From assembly GCA_026706735.1 (NCBI GenBank), contig JAPOYD010000187.1, positions 3,741 to 47,771 on the forward strand: DNA of 44,031 nt. Direction: 5' to 3'. The translations under genes were made by a program, and so were the position numbers. Below, piece after piece: positions 1-8,085 of the stretch. Under the pieces are notes generated by a model that did not search any database, was not told the DNA's origin, and saw nothing but the letters and a program-made list of their open reading frames with translations. Every line of letters begins with the position of its first letter. Within the stretch, counting starts at the first letter, position 1. This DNA comes from Nitrospinota bacterium (GTDB lineage: Bacteria > UBA8248).

Positions 1-119
1 ACAGCGTACGCCGCCCGAACCATCGTCTCGAAATCATCCGAATGGCCCTCGTCCATGCGTTCGGCATCGGCATCCCTTAGAAAATCGGCGGTTTTCGGTT
101 CACGCGGAATACCAAGCAT
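1..119 (-). CDS. N-terminal fragment of an unidentified protein (runs off left edge)
   Basis: An open frame starts at ATG 119 and continues past the left edge, giving 39 residues beginning MLGIPREPKTADF. An in-frame stop lies 18 bases upstream of the ATG, and a GGAG motif sits about 6 bases before it, so 119 is a credible start rather than the middle of a longer gene. The fragment is acidic and hydrophilic with no signal peptide or membrane segment. I do not recognise the family from this much sequence. It lies upstream of nothing else on this strand except the alpha/beta hydrolase at 206-1393, which is read in the same direction. Confidence 0.45.
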   Translation of the reverse strand, partial: MLGIPREPKTADFLRDADAERMDEGHSDDFETMVRAAYA

Positions 120-205
120 ACATACTCCGCAGATTTAGGCTATCGAATAACCACCGGCAGGGGAAGAACGGAGCAGACACCACTTTAGATTCCAATATCT
201 TCTGA

Positions 206-1393
206 CTAGTTGTCGACACGGTACAGCACCGCTCGACTCAAAGAACGCCCGTAGAACGTGGCAATCATGACATCCTTGCCACCTAGAAAAAACTCGATGG
301 CTGCTCCGCTTGTCCAAGTTTTTCCTAATACACCATCCTCGATTGGCTCTTGGATATCCCATTCACGCTCACCGACAGTATATTCACCATTTGCCGATCC
401 GAAGGCCACAGCGTGTATTCTAAGGCTGGCAAGACGGCTTCTAGAGTATCCCTCCCAATGCCCAACGAAAGCGCTTGGAGGCAGCGCTGGATTCGGCGTG
501 AACCGGATTGCGGAATGTGCTTTTTTCAGGCTGAGCCCCAAGCTATTTATATATTCTTCGACAACCGGGCCCCAGTCCTCTGGAAAGTCGAATAGGGAAT
601 GACCGATTCCGCCCGGGAAATCATCGGCGAAAACGCCTTTTCCACCTGCTTCCCTGAAAGCGGCAAAATAATCGCGGGTGGTTTCGAGAGAATAGAAGCG
701 ATCATCACTCGCATACAGCCACAACGTCTCTTTTCCGAACGAAACGCCACGGTTGAAAAGAGTCTTGTTGATTGTTTCATGATGAGGAGTAGGATCACTC
801 ACCCAACCGCCTACGAAGTTGATGACGCCGCGGTATAAGTGCGGTTTTTGGCCGGCATGGGCAATGCTCAAGATTCCGCCGCGTGATATGCCGCCTATGA
901 CCAGCCTGTCCTTATCGACGAACGGCCACGTGCGAATGACATTGGTAATCGCGTCGATATCGGCGAGCGCGCGTTCGGCGCCCGGCAGCGCGTAGTCGGG
1001 CTCCCAACTATAACTCTCCCGCGAGGGGGTAAAACCCTCATCATATTGCCCTTCGGACCCGCCCCGGCCGCGTCGAGACGGCAAAACAACGCTCCATCCC
1101 CGGTCAACGAAATAACAGACAACCGTGTCGCGCCGCCTGAATTGATCGAATATCGCCGGATTACTCCCTCGCCCGGTCGAGCCGTGGTGGAAGATCAGTG
1201 TCGGAAAAGGTCCCGCCCCGTCCGGCCGGTAGATGCGCACGGCAAGGCGCACCTGCTCACCGTCCAGCGATACCGGCACCATGCGCTCTTCCATATTCGG
1301 CTTCGATCCGGCTTGAGCCAAAGTTGAGACAATGACGCTCGCTACACAAACCACTAGAATTTGAAAAAGCAAAAGCATTGTTCGATTCGACAT
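206..1393 (-). CDS. Exported alpha/beta hydrolase (dienelactone hydrolase / S9-like)
   Basis: A 395-residue secreted serine hydrolase; the substrate cannot be told. A hydrophobic stretch at residues 6-27 ending in AQA-GS looks like a cleavable signal peptide. The fold is shown by an HHGS oxyanion-type motif (69-72), the nucleophile elbow GGISRGG with Ser170, a likely acid at Asp230 or Asp231 (ASDD) and the catalytic His265 in GIGHS, all in alpha/beta-hydrolase order. About 110 residues after the His form a separate C-terminal part that I do not recognise. ATG 1393 is preferred because GGGGAG lies 9 bases upstream; ATG 1399 would leave only 3. It is transcribed away from hrcA, and its base composition looks less GC-rich than the neighbouring genes. 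Confidence 0.8.
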   Translation of the reverse strand: MSNRTMLLLFQILVVCVASVIVSTLAQAGSKPNMEERMVPVSLDGEQVRLAVRIYRPDGAGPFPTLIFHHGSTGRGSNPAIFDQFRRRDTVVCYFVDRGWSVVLPSRRGRGGSEGQYDEGFTPSRESYSWEPDYALPGAERALADIDAITNVIRTWPFVDKDRLVIGGISRGGILSIAHAGQKPHLYRGVINFVGGWVSDPTPHHETINKTLFNRGVSFGKETLWLYASDDRFYSLETTRDYFAAFREAGGKGVFADDFPGGIGHSLFDFPEDWGPVVEEYINSLGLSLKKAHSAIRFTPNPALPPSAFVGHWEGYSRSRLASLRIHAVAFGSANGEYTVGEREWDIQEPIEDGVLGKTWTSGAAIEFFLGGKDVMIATFYGRSLSRAVLYRVDN

Positions 1394-1549
1394 AGTCATT
1401 GTCTCCCCTATCTCACTAGTCCGCACCTTGTGTTCACCATACCCAACACTTCTTTAAGAAAGAAAAGCGGAGAAGCTGCCCATTCAGTTTTTCGGTTGGA
1501 ACTTGCTCCCGCCTTTTCATTTGGCATTTTCTCTCCTCTTTCGTCGCGC

Positions 1550-1578
1550 TTGACAGGGGGAAAATCCCCCCATATCTT
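1550..1578 (+). promoter_or_regulatory. Sigma70-type promoter of the hrcA operon
   Basis: TTGACA at 1550-1555 and TATCTT at 1573-1578 are separated by exactly 17 bases. The -35 matches consensus fully and the -10 keeps TA at positions 1-2 and the final T. Transcription would begin about 1585, just at the left arm of the CIRCE element, which is the usual geometry for HrcA repression. Confidence 0.75.
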
Positions 1579-1585
1579 GAACAAA

Positions 1586-1612
1586 TTAGCACTCAATTTC
1601 CTTGAGTGCCAC
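1586..1612 (+). promoter_or_regulatory. CIRCE operator (HrcA binding site)
   Basis: The sequence is TTAGCACTC, nine bases, GAGTGCCAC. The left arm is the exact CIRCE consensus (TTAGCACTC-N9-GAGTGCTAA). The right arm keeps GAGTGC and differs in two of the last three bases. It sits directly downstream of the promoter and 44 bases before the hrcA start, so HrcA very probably represses its own operon and releases it on heat or unfolding stress. Confidence 0.88.
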
Positions 1613-1656
1613 ACCAAAATTCAGCGGGGAAGACGCCCCGCCGGGAGATTTTTCAA

Positions 1657-2709
1657 ATGGACGCCCTGGAACTTGCCCAGAGAAACCGGGAAATCCTGCG
1701 CGCCATCATCAACATTTTCGTGGATACGGGCGAACCCGTGGGGAGCCGCACGCTCTCGAAACACGCGGACATCGCCCTGAGCCCCGCCACCATCCGCAAC
1801 ATCATGAGTGACCTGGCCGATGCGGGCTTTCTCACCAAGCCCCACATCTCCTCCGGCAGGCTCCCCACCGACCTGGGCTACCGCGTCTTCGTCGACGACC
1901 TGATGGATTCGCATACCCTCACGAGCGAGGAGGAGGAGTCCATGCGCCTCGGCGCCTCCGCGCAGGCCGCCCAAATCGAACAGGTACTCGCGCAGGCCAC
2001 GCGCATACTTTCGGAACTCACCAACACGGCTGGGCTCGTGCTCCTGCCCGCAGGGGAGCAGCTCCACTTCAAGCACATCAACTTCGTGAAGATGTCGGAG
2101 GAAAAAACCCTGGCCGTCATCGTCTCCATGAGCGGGGTGGTGCAAAACCGCGTCATCCCGACCGAAACCCCCATCGACCAGGAGGAGTTGAACAGGATTT
2201 CGAACCTCCTGAACGAGGAGTTCAGCGGCCTCGCCTTGAGAGAAGTGCGCGAGAAGATCGTTCAAAAAATGGCCCATGCGCGGGACAACCTCGACACCCT
2301 CTATCAGCAGGCCCTCAAGCTCAGCAAAGAGGCGCTCTCCGAATCCGAAGCCGCGCAGGAATCTCTTTTCGTGGAAGGGGCCTCGCGCGTGTTCTCACAG
2401 CCTGATTTCGCCACCAACGCAGAAAAACTCCAGTCGCTCTACCGCACGTTCGAAGAAAGAGAGAAGCTCGTGCGCCTGCTGGACAAGTGCCTGGGTTCCG
2501 AGGACATCACCATTCTCATCGGCTCGGAGAACGATTTCGAGGAGATGAAGGATTGCAGCGTCGTCGCCCAGCGCTACTATATGGACGACCGCCCGCTGGG
2601 CAGCATCGGCATCATCGGCCCCAAGCGCATGCGCTACGATCGCGCCGTCTCGCTCGTGGAATGGACGGCGGATTCGGTGTCGAAATTCCTCTCCTCCGGA
2701 AAACGATAG
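1657..2709 (+). CDS. hrcA: Heat-inducible transcription repressor HrcA
   Basis: A 350-residue cytoplasmic repressor that binds CIRCE operators and controls chaperone genes. The N-terminal winged-helix region carries the family signature: GEPVGSRTL, SPATIRNIMSDL, then ISSGRLPTDLGYRVFVD near residue 70. The rest fits the GAF-like and dimerisation part, ending in IGIIGPKRMRYDR, which is typical of HrcA C-termini. ATG 1657 is chosen over the frame's first ATG at 1606, because 1606 overlaps the CIRCE right arm while 1657 has GGGAG 9 bases upstream and begins at the conserved LAQRNREIL segment. It is the first gene of the operon and is followed after 48 bases by dnaJ, with no grpE or dnaK between. 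Confidence 0.96.
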   Translation: MDALELAQRNREILRAIINIFVDTGEPVGSRTLSKHADIALSPATIRNIMSDLADAGFLTKPHISSGRLPTDLGYRVFVDDLMDSHTLTSEEEESMRLGASAQAAQIEQVLAQATRILSELTNTAGLVLLPAGEQLHFKHINFVKMSEEKTLAVIVSMSGVVQNRVIPTETPIDQEELNRISNLLNEEFSGLALREVREKIVQKMAHARDNLDTLYQQALKLSKEALSESEAAQESLFVEGASRVFSQPDFATNAEKLQSLYRTFEEREKLVRLLDKCLGSEDITILIGSENDFEEMKDCSVVAQRYYMDDRPLGSIGIIGPKRMRYDRAVSLVEWTADSVSKFLSSGKR

Positions 2710-2757
2710 ACAAAAAGCGCTTTCAACCCCAGGTTCCCCGGCGGAGGTCATGATTCC

Positions 2758-3843
2758 TTGAACACCACCGACGCCCTCAACATTCTGGGCCTGGAGAAAA
2801 ACCCCTCTACATCCCAGATCAAAAGCGCCTACAAGAAACTGGCGCTCGAATTCCATCCGGACAGAAACCCCGGCGACCCCGAAGCCGAAAAGCGCTTCAA
2901 ACAAATCGTCATCGCCCACGAAACCCTGAAAAACCCGAAACGCACAGAGCGCCACGGGGCGCCTCGCACGCGGAAATCGGCGCGGCAAAGAGGCGAGTAC
3001 GAGGAAAAATGGGAGGACATCTTCTCCCATATCTTCAAGAACGCGCGTGAACCTGTGGATGAGAAAAAAGTCGCGTCTCGGGACTTGCACGCCCAGGTGG
3101 AGGTGACGCTCGAGGAATTGACGGGAGACTCCGAAAAAGAAATTTCCGTCTCTCGCCGCGTTCGCTGCGCCTCATGCGAAGGAAGCGGTTTTGAGGCGGG
3201 CGCACGGGTGGGCGCCTGCCAAGCGTGCAAGGGCGCGGGCGAGGTTCGCTTCAGGCAAGGACTCGCGGAGTTGTGGGTTCCCTGCTCCGCTTGCAACGGG
3301 AGCGGTGAACACACAGGTCTTGCGTGCCGGGCCTGCGGGGGAGAAGGCGTCACGAGCAGGCGGGAGAGTCTACAGGTGGCGATTCCCGCCGCGACCAAAG
3401 AAGGCGCCCAAATCAAGATCAAGGGCAAGGGCGATGAAGACGCGCGCACCGGCGAGGCGGGAGACTTAGGCGTCACGGTACGCTCGAAGCCCCACCCCGT
3501 ATTCCGGAGGGAGGGCAACGACATTCTCCTCGATCTGCCGGTGAGCTTCTCACAGGCCGCGCTCGGCCACGAAGCCCTCGCCCCCACGCTCAGGGGCGCG
3601 CGGAGTGTCAAGATCCCCGCGGGAACCCAGTCGGGCCGGGTGTTTCTCCTGAAAGGAGAGGGGCTGTCACCGGCGGGCGGGCGGAACGCGGGCGATCTGC
3701 GCATCCGCGTGATCATCGAAACGCCCACCAGGCTCAGCGAGCGCCAGCGCGAAATGCTGGCCGAATTCCAACGAATCTCCTCGCCGTCCACCCACCCGCG
3801 GACCCGGAGGTTTCTCGATAAAATGAAATCTCTTCTCGAATGA
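2758..3843 (+). CDS. dnaJ: DnaJ-type co-chaperone lacking a clear Gly/Phe region
   Basis: A 361-residue Hsp40 that would stimulate the DnaK ATPase and bind unfolded clients. Residues 1-65 form the J domain with the HPD motif at 33-35. Four CxxCxGxG zinc motifs begin at Cys137, Cys154, Cys176 and Cys190, followed by the two beta-barrel substrate domains (PAATKEGAQIKIKGKG; GDLGVTV). The Gly/Phe-rich linker normally following the J domain is absent; a charged segment (about 62-105) replaces it, and the usual DPEKRxxYD end of the J domain is altered. The TTG start at 2758 has GGAGG 10 bases upstream; the nearby ATG 2750 is out of frame and stops at once. It is probably co-transcribed with hrcA. 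It could be a specialised DnaJ rather than the housekeeping one. Confidence 0.9.
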   Translation: MNTTDALNILGLEKNPSTSQIKSAYKKLALEFHPDRNPGDPEAEKRFKQIVIAHETLKNPKRTERHGAPRTRKSARQRGEYEEKWEDIFSHIFKNAREPVDEKKVASRDLHAQVEVTLEELTGDSEKEISVSRRVRCASCEGSGFEAGARVGACQACKGAGEVRFRQGLAELWVPCSACNGSGEHTGLACRACGGEGVTSRRESLQVAIPAATKEGAQIKIKGKGDEDARTGEAGDLGVTVRSKPHPVFRREGNDILLDLPVSFSQAALGHEALAPTLRGARSVKIPAGTQSGRVFLLKGEGLSPAGGRNAGDLRIRVIIETPTRLSERQREMLAEFQRISSPSTHPRTRRFLDKMKSLLE

Positions 3844-3959
3844 GGTGACCCGGGCCGCCTTGTTGCGCTCCGAATTTCCTGCTACATAAATCATCCTGAA
3901 AACAAAATTCACCGCACCATCCAAAAATCCCAAGCACAACAGACACAGGAGCACCTACA

Positions 3960-5048
3960 TTGCCGAATCAAGCACGCATCGATGAGTTCATCGAGAAGAC
4001 GCAAGCACTGAACGGCCGGCCCGTGCGCGAGCGCGAGGCGTGGAACAACGAGGCGAGCGCAGACGCCATCCGCCACTTCGCCTACGGCATCGACGACGAC
4101 AACCCGCTCTGGCTGGACGCAGAATACGCATCCGGTACATCTCACCAGGGCATCATGGCGCCGCCCGCTTTCCTGGTGTCGGTCCTCTACCCGATCCTCC
4201 ACGGAGCGCCCATGGAAGTGCCGCTGTCTTCCTTGATCGGAGGCGTGGAATTCGAGTGGGAAAAACCCGTCTCCCAGGGAACCAGGCTCCGGGCGGAGTC
4301 GGTCCAGAAAGACTCGTTCGTCAAGACGAACAAGGCGGGCCGACAGCTCATCTTCATCATCTCCGAATGCACCTACTGGAACGAAGCGGACGAGGTCGTC
4401 GCCAGGGGCATCGGCACGATGATCAGGACCCTGCAGGAGGGAAACACGCTCCTCTACGAGCGGCCCGTCAAGAAGTACGACGAGGCGGAATTCGCAGAAA
4501 TCGAAACCGCCTACCAGGCGGAGGAGAGACGCGGCGGCGAGAAGCGCCGCTTCGCGGACGTATCCGTCGGCGATGAACTCCCGGCCATGCTCCGCGGCCC
4601 CCTCACCATCGGCGACATGGTGGCCTGGAACGCGGGCAACGGCCCCTCCTACAAGGCGGGCCGGCGCGGCTATCTCGACCTCAAAAAAGCGCCGCACAAC
4701 GCGGTCGTCCTGATCCCCCAGATCGGCATCCAGGTGAAAAACTCCCAGCAGCACGAGGACTTCAACCTCGCCTCGGGGCGCGGGATGCCAGGGCCGTTCG
4801 ACAACGGCGTCATGCGCTTCGCCTGGGTGAGTCCCTATATCACCAACTGGATGGGGGACGACGCTTTTCTCAAGAATCTCTACGTCCAAGTGCGCCGCCC
4901 CATGATCTACGGCGACACCATCTGGCATAAGGGCGAGGTGGTCGAGAAGAACGAGGCCGAGCGCACCGTGAAGGTGGAGATCACCGGAACGAACCAGGAG
5001 GGCGAGCTGGCGACGGCGGGCTCGGCCGTGGTCCGGCTGCCGGAGTAA
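3960..5048 (+). CDS. Double-hotdog MaoC-like acyl dehydratase family protein
   Basis: A 362-residue protein with two MaoC/hotdog-like halves. The first (about 1-165) has the FAxGIxDDNPLW segment, a HQGIMAPPAFL segment that resembles the family's active-site loop, and a VEFEWEKPVSQGTRLRAE strand. The second (about 185-362) starts at FADVSVGDELP and ends in a VRRPMIYGDTIWHKGEV strand pair, the usual layout of R-hydratase repeats. Such proteins hydrate or dehydrate acyl-CoA thioesters, but the substrate here is unknown. The TTG start has AGGAG 8 bases upstream. It lies 116 bases after dnaJ and 13 bases before prmA, so it interrupts the common dnaJ-prmA-rsmE order. The family call is good; the reaction is inferred. 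Confidence 0.82.
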   Translation: MPNQARIDEFIEKTQALNGRPVREREAWNNEASADAIRHFAYGIDDDNPLWLDAEYASGTSHQGIMAPPAFLVSVLYPILHGAPMEVPLSSLIGGVEFEWEKPVSQGTRLRAESVQKDSFVKTNKAGRQLIFIISECTYWNEADEVVARGIGTMIRTLQEGNTLLYERPVKKYDEAEFAEIETAYQAEERRGGEKRRFADVSVGDELPAMLRGPLTIGDMVAWNAGNGPSYKAGRRGYLDLKKAPHNAVVLIPQIGIQVKNSQQHEDFNLASGRGMPGPFDNGVMRFAWVSPYITNWMGDDAFLKNLYVQVRRPMIYGDTIWHKGEVVEKNEAERTVKVEITGTNQEGELATAGSAVVRLPE

Positions 5049-5061
5049 AACGCGAGAGCCT

Positions 5062-5940
5062 GTGACGAAAAAATGGCTCGAACTCATCATCGAGGTTTCT
5101 GAGACCCAGGCCGAAGAAACCTCCGCCCGCATGTTTGAGGCGGGCGCTTCGGCCGTGGAGGAGCGGGAAGGCGCTGCGGGCGCATCCGTGCTCATCACGC
5201 ATATCGCTTTGGAAGACGGTGCAACCAAGAGACTCCGCGCGATGGAAGCGCTCCTCGCCGCCATGGGCGTCGGGAAGAGCGCCGTTACGCTCAGGAACAT
5301 CGAGGATCAGGACTGGGTCGCCCGGTCGCGCGGCCATTTCCAGGGCGCAGCCTACGGGGAGAAACTCTGGGTGAAGCCGCCTTGGGATGAAGGCGAGACG
5401 CCACAGGGGCGCGTCGAACTACTCATCGAACCCGGCCTCGCCTTCGGCACGGGCAGACATCCCTCCACACATCTGGCTCTCCTTGCAATCGAACGCAGGT
5501 GCGCACAGAACCCTCCCGAACGCATGGTGGACTTAGGCTGCGGTTCCGGCATCCTGGGCGTCGCCGCCTTGCTCTACGGCGCAAGGCGCGTAACGGCGCT
5601 CGACCTCGACCCCAAAGCCGTGGAGGAAACCATCGCCCTGGCGAAACGGAACGGAGTGGGGGGTCGCATGACGGCGCTGGGCACGACGCTTGCGCAGGCT
5701 GCGCTTGGAGAATGGTGGGGCCGGGTCGATTTCATCACGGCGAACATCTTCCTGGACGCTCTCAGGGAACTTGCGCCGCCCGTTCACGGGGCGCTCGCCC
5801 CCGGAGGCTGGGCCGTTCTCTCAGGCATAGGCTACGAGGGGGCGGAGACTCTTGCCCGCATCTACAAGGAAGCCGGTTTCTCCATCGAGCATTCTAACCA
5901 AATCGAGGAATGGGCGAGCATCGAGGTAATAAAACCATGA
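5062..5940 (+). CDS. prmA: Ribosomal protein L11 methyltransferase PrmA
   Basis: A 292-residue SAM-dependent enzyme that methylates ribosomal protein L11. The N-terminal substrate-recognition part is followed by the family hallmark AFGTGRHPST (about residues 130-139), the SAM-binding motif DLGCGSGILGVAAL, the acidic end of strand 2 (ALDLDP) and ANIFLDAL, which holds the catalytic-region Asn of motif IV. Length matches the usual 290-300. GTG 5062 is the start. The gene ends in ATGA, overlapping rsmE by 4 bp, so the two are translationally coupled, as is common for this pair downstream of dnaJ in many bacteria. Confidence 0.95.
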   Translation: MTKKWLELIIEVSETQAEETSARMFEAGASAVEEREGAAGASVLITHIALEDGATKRLRAMEALLAAMGVGKSAVTLRNIEDQDWVARSRGHFQGAAYGEKLWVKPPWDEGETPQGRVELLIEPGLAFGTGRHPSTHLALLAIERRCAQNPPERMVDLGCGSGILGVAALLYGARRVTALDLDPKAVEETIALAKRNGVGGRMTALGTTLAQAALGEWWGRVDFITANIFLDALRELAPPVHGALAPGGWAVLSGIGYEGAETLARIYKEAGFSIEHSNQIEEWASIEVIKP

Positions 5941-6707
5941 CGCGCGACGGCCTCAGGCTTTTCTACGTTCCGCAAGAGGCGGTTCAGGGCGAACAGGTCG
6001 TTTTGGGGACAGAAGAATCCGCGCACATCCGCCGCGTCTTAAAAATGCAGGCGGGCGCGATCTGCCGCGTCGCGACCGAGGATGGACGCGAGTACAAGGT
6101 GGAACTGACGGAAATATCCGCCAATGAAAGCACCGCCCGAATCATCGAGCGTCTGCCGAGGAGGCCGCCCTCTCCTTTATCCATCGCCTTGGGCCTCCCC
6201 CTGCTCAAAGGGGAGCGGTTCGAGTGGGTCCTCCAGAAAGGCTGCGAACTGGGCACCGATGCGTTTTATCCGCTTGCGCTCGAGCGTTGCGAGGTCAGGA
6301 TTCAGCAAAAAAGGAGCGCTGCGCGCCACAAACGCTGGCGGCGTATCGTCCTGGAAACCGCCAAGCAGTGTGACCGCGTGCCCCCGCCGAAGGCGCATCC
6401 ATTAGGCGGACTGGACAACTTTCTCGCCGATACGGAGAATTTTGACCTCAAAATCTTAGGATTCCTGGGAGAGGATACGTTATCAGTCAAAGAGACACTA
6501 TTGCGCGTAAGAGGCGACAGCGCCGCCGCCCCGCTTCGCGTCGCCATCCTCACGGGTCCGGAGGGCGATCTCACGGACGAAGAAGCGGAACAGGCGATGG
6601 AGAGCGGTTTCCTGCCGGTGTCGTTAGGCCCCAGAATCCTGCGCGCAGACACGGCACCCGTCTCACTCCTTGCCATCGTGCAACACACGCTGGGCGATAT
6701 GGGATAA
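5937..6707 (+). CDS. rsmE: 16S rRNA m3U1498 methyltransferase RsmE
   Basis: A 256-residue SPOUT-class RNA methyltransferase that modifies U1498 of 16S rRNA. The N-terminal PUA-like part contains HIRRVLKMQAGA. The C-terminal knot region has LTGPEGDLTDEE and LGPRILRADTA, which are the RsmE signatures for SAM binding and dimerisation. The frame is open back to 5910, but ATG 5937 is preferred because it overlaps the prmA stop as ATGA and starts just before the conserved LRLFYVP segment. Nothing unusual is seen in the catalytic region. About 76 bases follow before purD, with a promoter-like sequence. Confidence 0.94.
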   Translation: MTRDGLRLFYVPQEAVQGEQVVLGTEESAHIRRVLKMQAGAICRVATEDGREYKVELTEISANESTARIIERLPRRPPSPLSIALGLPLLKGERFEWVLQKGCELGTDAFYPLALERCEVRIQQKRSAARHKRWRRIVLETAKQCDRVPPPKAHPLGGLDNFLADTENFDLKILGFLGEDTLSVKETLLRVRGDSAAAPLRVAILTGPEGDLTDEEAEQAMESGFLPVSLGPRILRADTAPVSLLAIVQHTLGDMG

Positions 6708-6721
6708 TGCGTCCAGATCGT

Positions 6722-6750
6722 TTGACACCTTTTTCGCGCCGCCTTAGGTT
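6722..6750 (+). promoter_or_regulatory. Candidate sigma70 promoter for purD
   Basis: TTGACA at 6722-6727 is a perfect -35. After 17 bases TAGGTT (6745-6750) keeps the TA and final T of a -10. It lies in the only gap between rsmE and purD and would start purD as a separate transcription unit. The -10 is weak, so this is a moderate call. Confidence 0.45.
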
Positions 6751-6783
6751 GGGGGCAACATCATTCTCTAGCGAGATCATCCG

Positions 6784-8064
6784 ATGAAGGTCATCATCGT
6801 TGGCGGGGGCGGGCGTGAGCACACCCTGGCTTGGAAACTCAGCCAAAGCCCGGACGTGGAGGAAGTCGTCTGCGCGCCCGGAAACGCAGGCACGGCGCGG
6901 GTCGGGCGGAATGCAGCCGTCGGCGCCGAGAACATCGCGGGCCTCCTCTCGCTGGCGAAAGAAGAATCTCCGGGCCTGGTCGTCGTCGGCCCCGAAGCCC
7001 CTCTCGCCTTAGGATTGGTCGATGAACTCGAAGCGCTCGGTATCCGGGCGTTCGGCCCATCCGCCGTGGCCGCCCGCATCGAGGCGAGCAAGGCGTTCTC
7101 CAAGACCCTGATGGACGAGGCGGGAATCCCCACCGCCGCCTACGGCGTCTTCGAAGACGCAGGTGCGGCCAGGCGTTTCGTAACGGAGCGCGGCGGCGCG
7201 TGGGCGGTGAAGGCCGACGGCCTCGCCGCTGGCAAGGGCGTGCTTCTTTGTCCCGACGCCCCGAGCGCGCATGCGGCCATATCGCAAATCATGGAACAAA
7301 GAGCGTTCGGCGAGGCAGGCGCCACTTGCGTGGTGGAGGAGTTCCTGGAAGGCGAGGAGGCGAGTTTTCTCGCGTTCGCAGACGGGGAAACCGCGCTCCC
7401 GATGGCATCGGCACAGGACCACAAGGCCATCGGCGAGGGCGACACCGGCCCCAACACGGGCGGCATGGGCGCGTATTCGCCTGCGCCCGTGCTCTCGGGC
7501 GCGTTAGAGGAACGCGCGCTCGAAACCGTCATCAAACCCGCCATCCGCGCCATGGCGAGGCGGGGAACGCCCTACCGGGGCGTTCTCTACGCCGGCCTCA
7601 TGGTGCAGGGCGACGAACTGAAAGTGCTGGAGTTCAACTGCCGCTTCGGCGACCCCGAGTGCCAGCCGCTGCTCACCCGCATGGAGGGGGATCTGCTGCC
7701 CGTCCTCATGGCGTGCGTCGAGGGGCGGCTGCACGAGACGACGATAAGCTATTCACAAGACGCCGCTGTCTGTGTCGTCATGGCGGCGGGCGGCTACCCC
7801 GACGATTACAGGAAGGGCGACCCGATCCACGGAATCGAGGATGCCGACGCCCTCCCCGGCGTCCATGTCTTTCACGCCGGAACGAGCGTGAACGACGCAG
7901 GCGACGTCGTGACCGCAGGCGGCCGCGTGCTGGGCGTCACTGCGCGCGGGATGGACATCCGCGCCGCTATCGCGCGCGCTTATGAGGCGAGCGACCTGAT
8001 TTACTGGGAAGACGCCTATTTCAGAAAAGACATCGGCGCCAAGGCCTTGAGACGCCTGGGCTGA
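6784..8064 (+). CDS. purD: Phosphoribosylamine-glycine ligase PurD
   Basis: A 426-residue ATP-grasp enzyme that joins glycine to 5-phosphoribosylamine in purine synthesis. The N-terminal motif VGGGGREHTLAWKL, the ATP-binding KADGLAAGKGV, the NTGGMGAYSPAPVL segment and FNCRFGDPECQPLL follow in the family order; the last is usually FNxRFGDPETQ, so Cys replaces Thr at one place. Length matches the family (425-430). A weak GAG-type ribosome binding site precedes ATG 6784. It is followed after 21 bases by the phosphonoacetate-hydrolase-like gene on the same strand, probably in one transcript. Confidence 0.96.
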   Translation: MKVIIVGGGGREHTLAWKLSQSPDVEEVVCAPGNAGTARVGRNAAVGAENIAGLLSLAKEESPGLVVVGPEAPLALGLVDELEALGIRAFGPSAVAARIEASKAFSKTLMDEAGIPTAAYGVFEDAGAARRFVTERGGAWAVKADGLAAGKGVLLCPDAPSAHAAISQIMEQRAFGEAGATCVVEEFLEGEEASFLAFADGETALPMASAQDHKAIGEGDTGPNTGGMGAYSPAPVLSGALEERALETVIKPAIRAMARRGTPYRGVLYAGLMVQGDELKVLEFNCRFGDPECQPLLTRMEGDLLPVLMACVEGRLHETTISYSQDAAVCVVMAAGGYPDDYRKGDPIHGIEDADALPGVHVFHAGTSVNDAGDVVTAGGRVLGVTARGMDIRAAIARAYEASDLIYWEDAYFRKDIGAKALRRLG

Positions 8065-8085
8065 TCCGGTGACTCCCGGCTCCGC

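Noticed and set aside
2750..2761. ATG at 2750 as the dnaJ start
   Set aside because: It is out of frame with dnaJ and stops after three codons; TTG 2758 is in frame with a well-spaced GGAGG.
3909..5300. A 463-codon minus-strand frame opposite the double-hotdog gene and prmA
   Set aside because: It lies antisense to two well-supported genes, has low-information His/Arg/Val-rich sequence and no family motif; long antisense frames are expected in GC-rich DNA.
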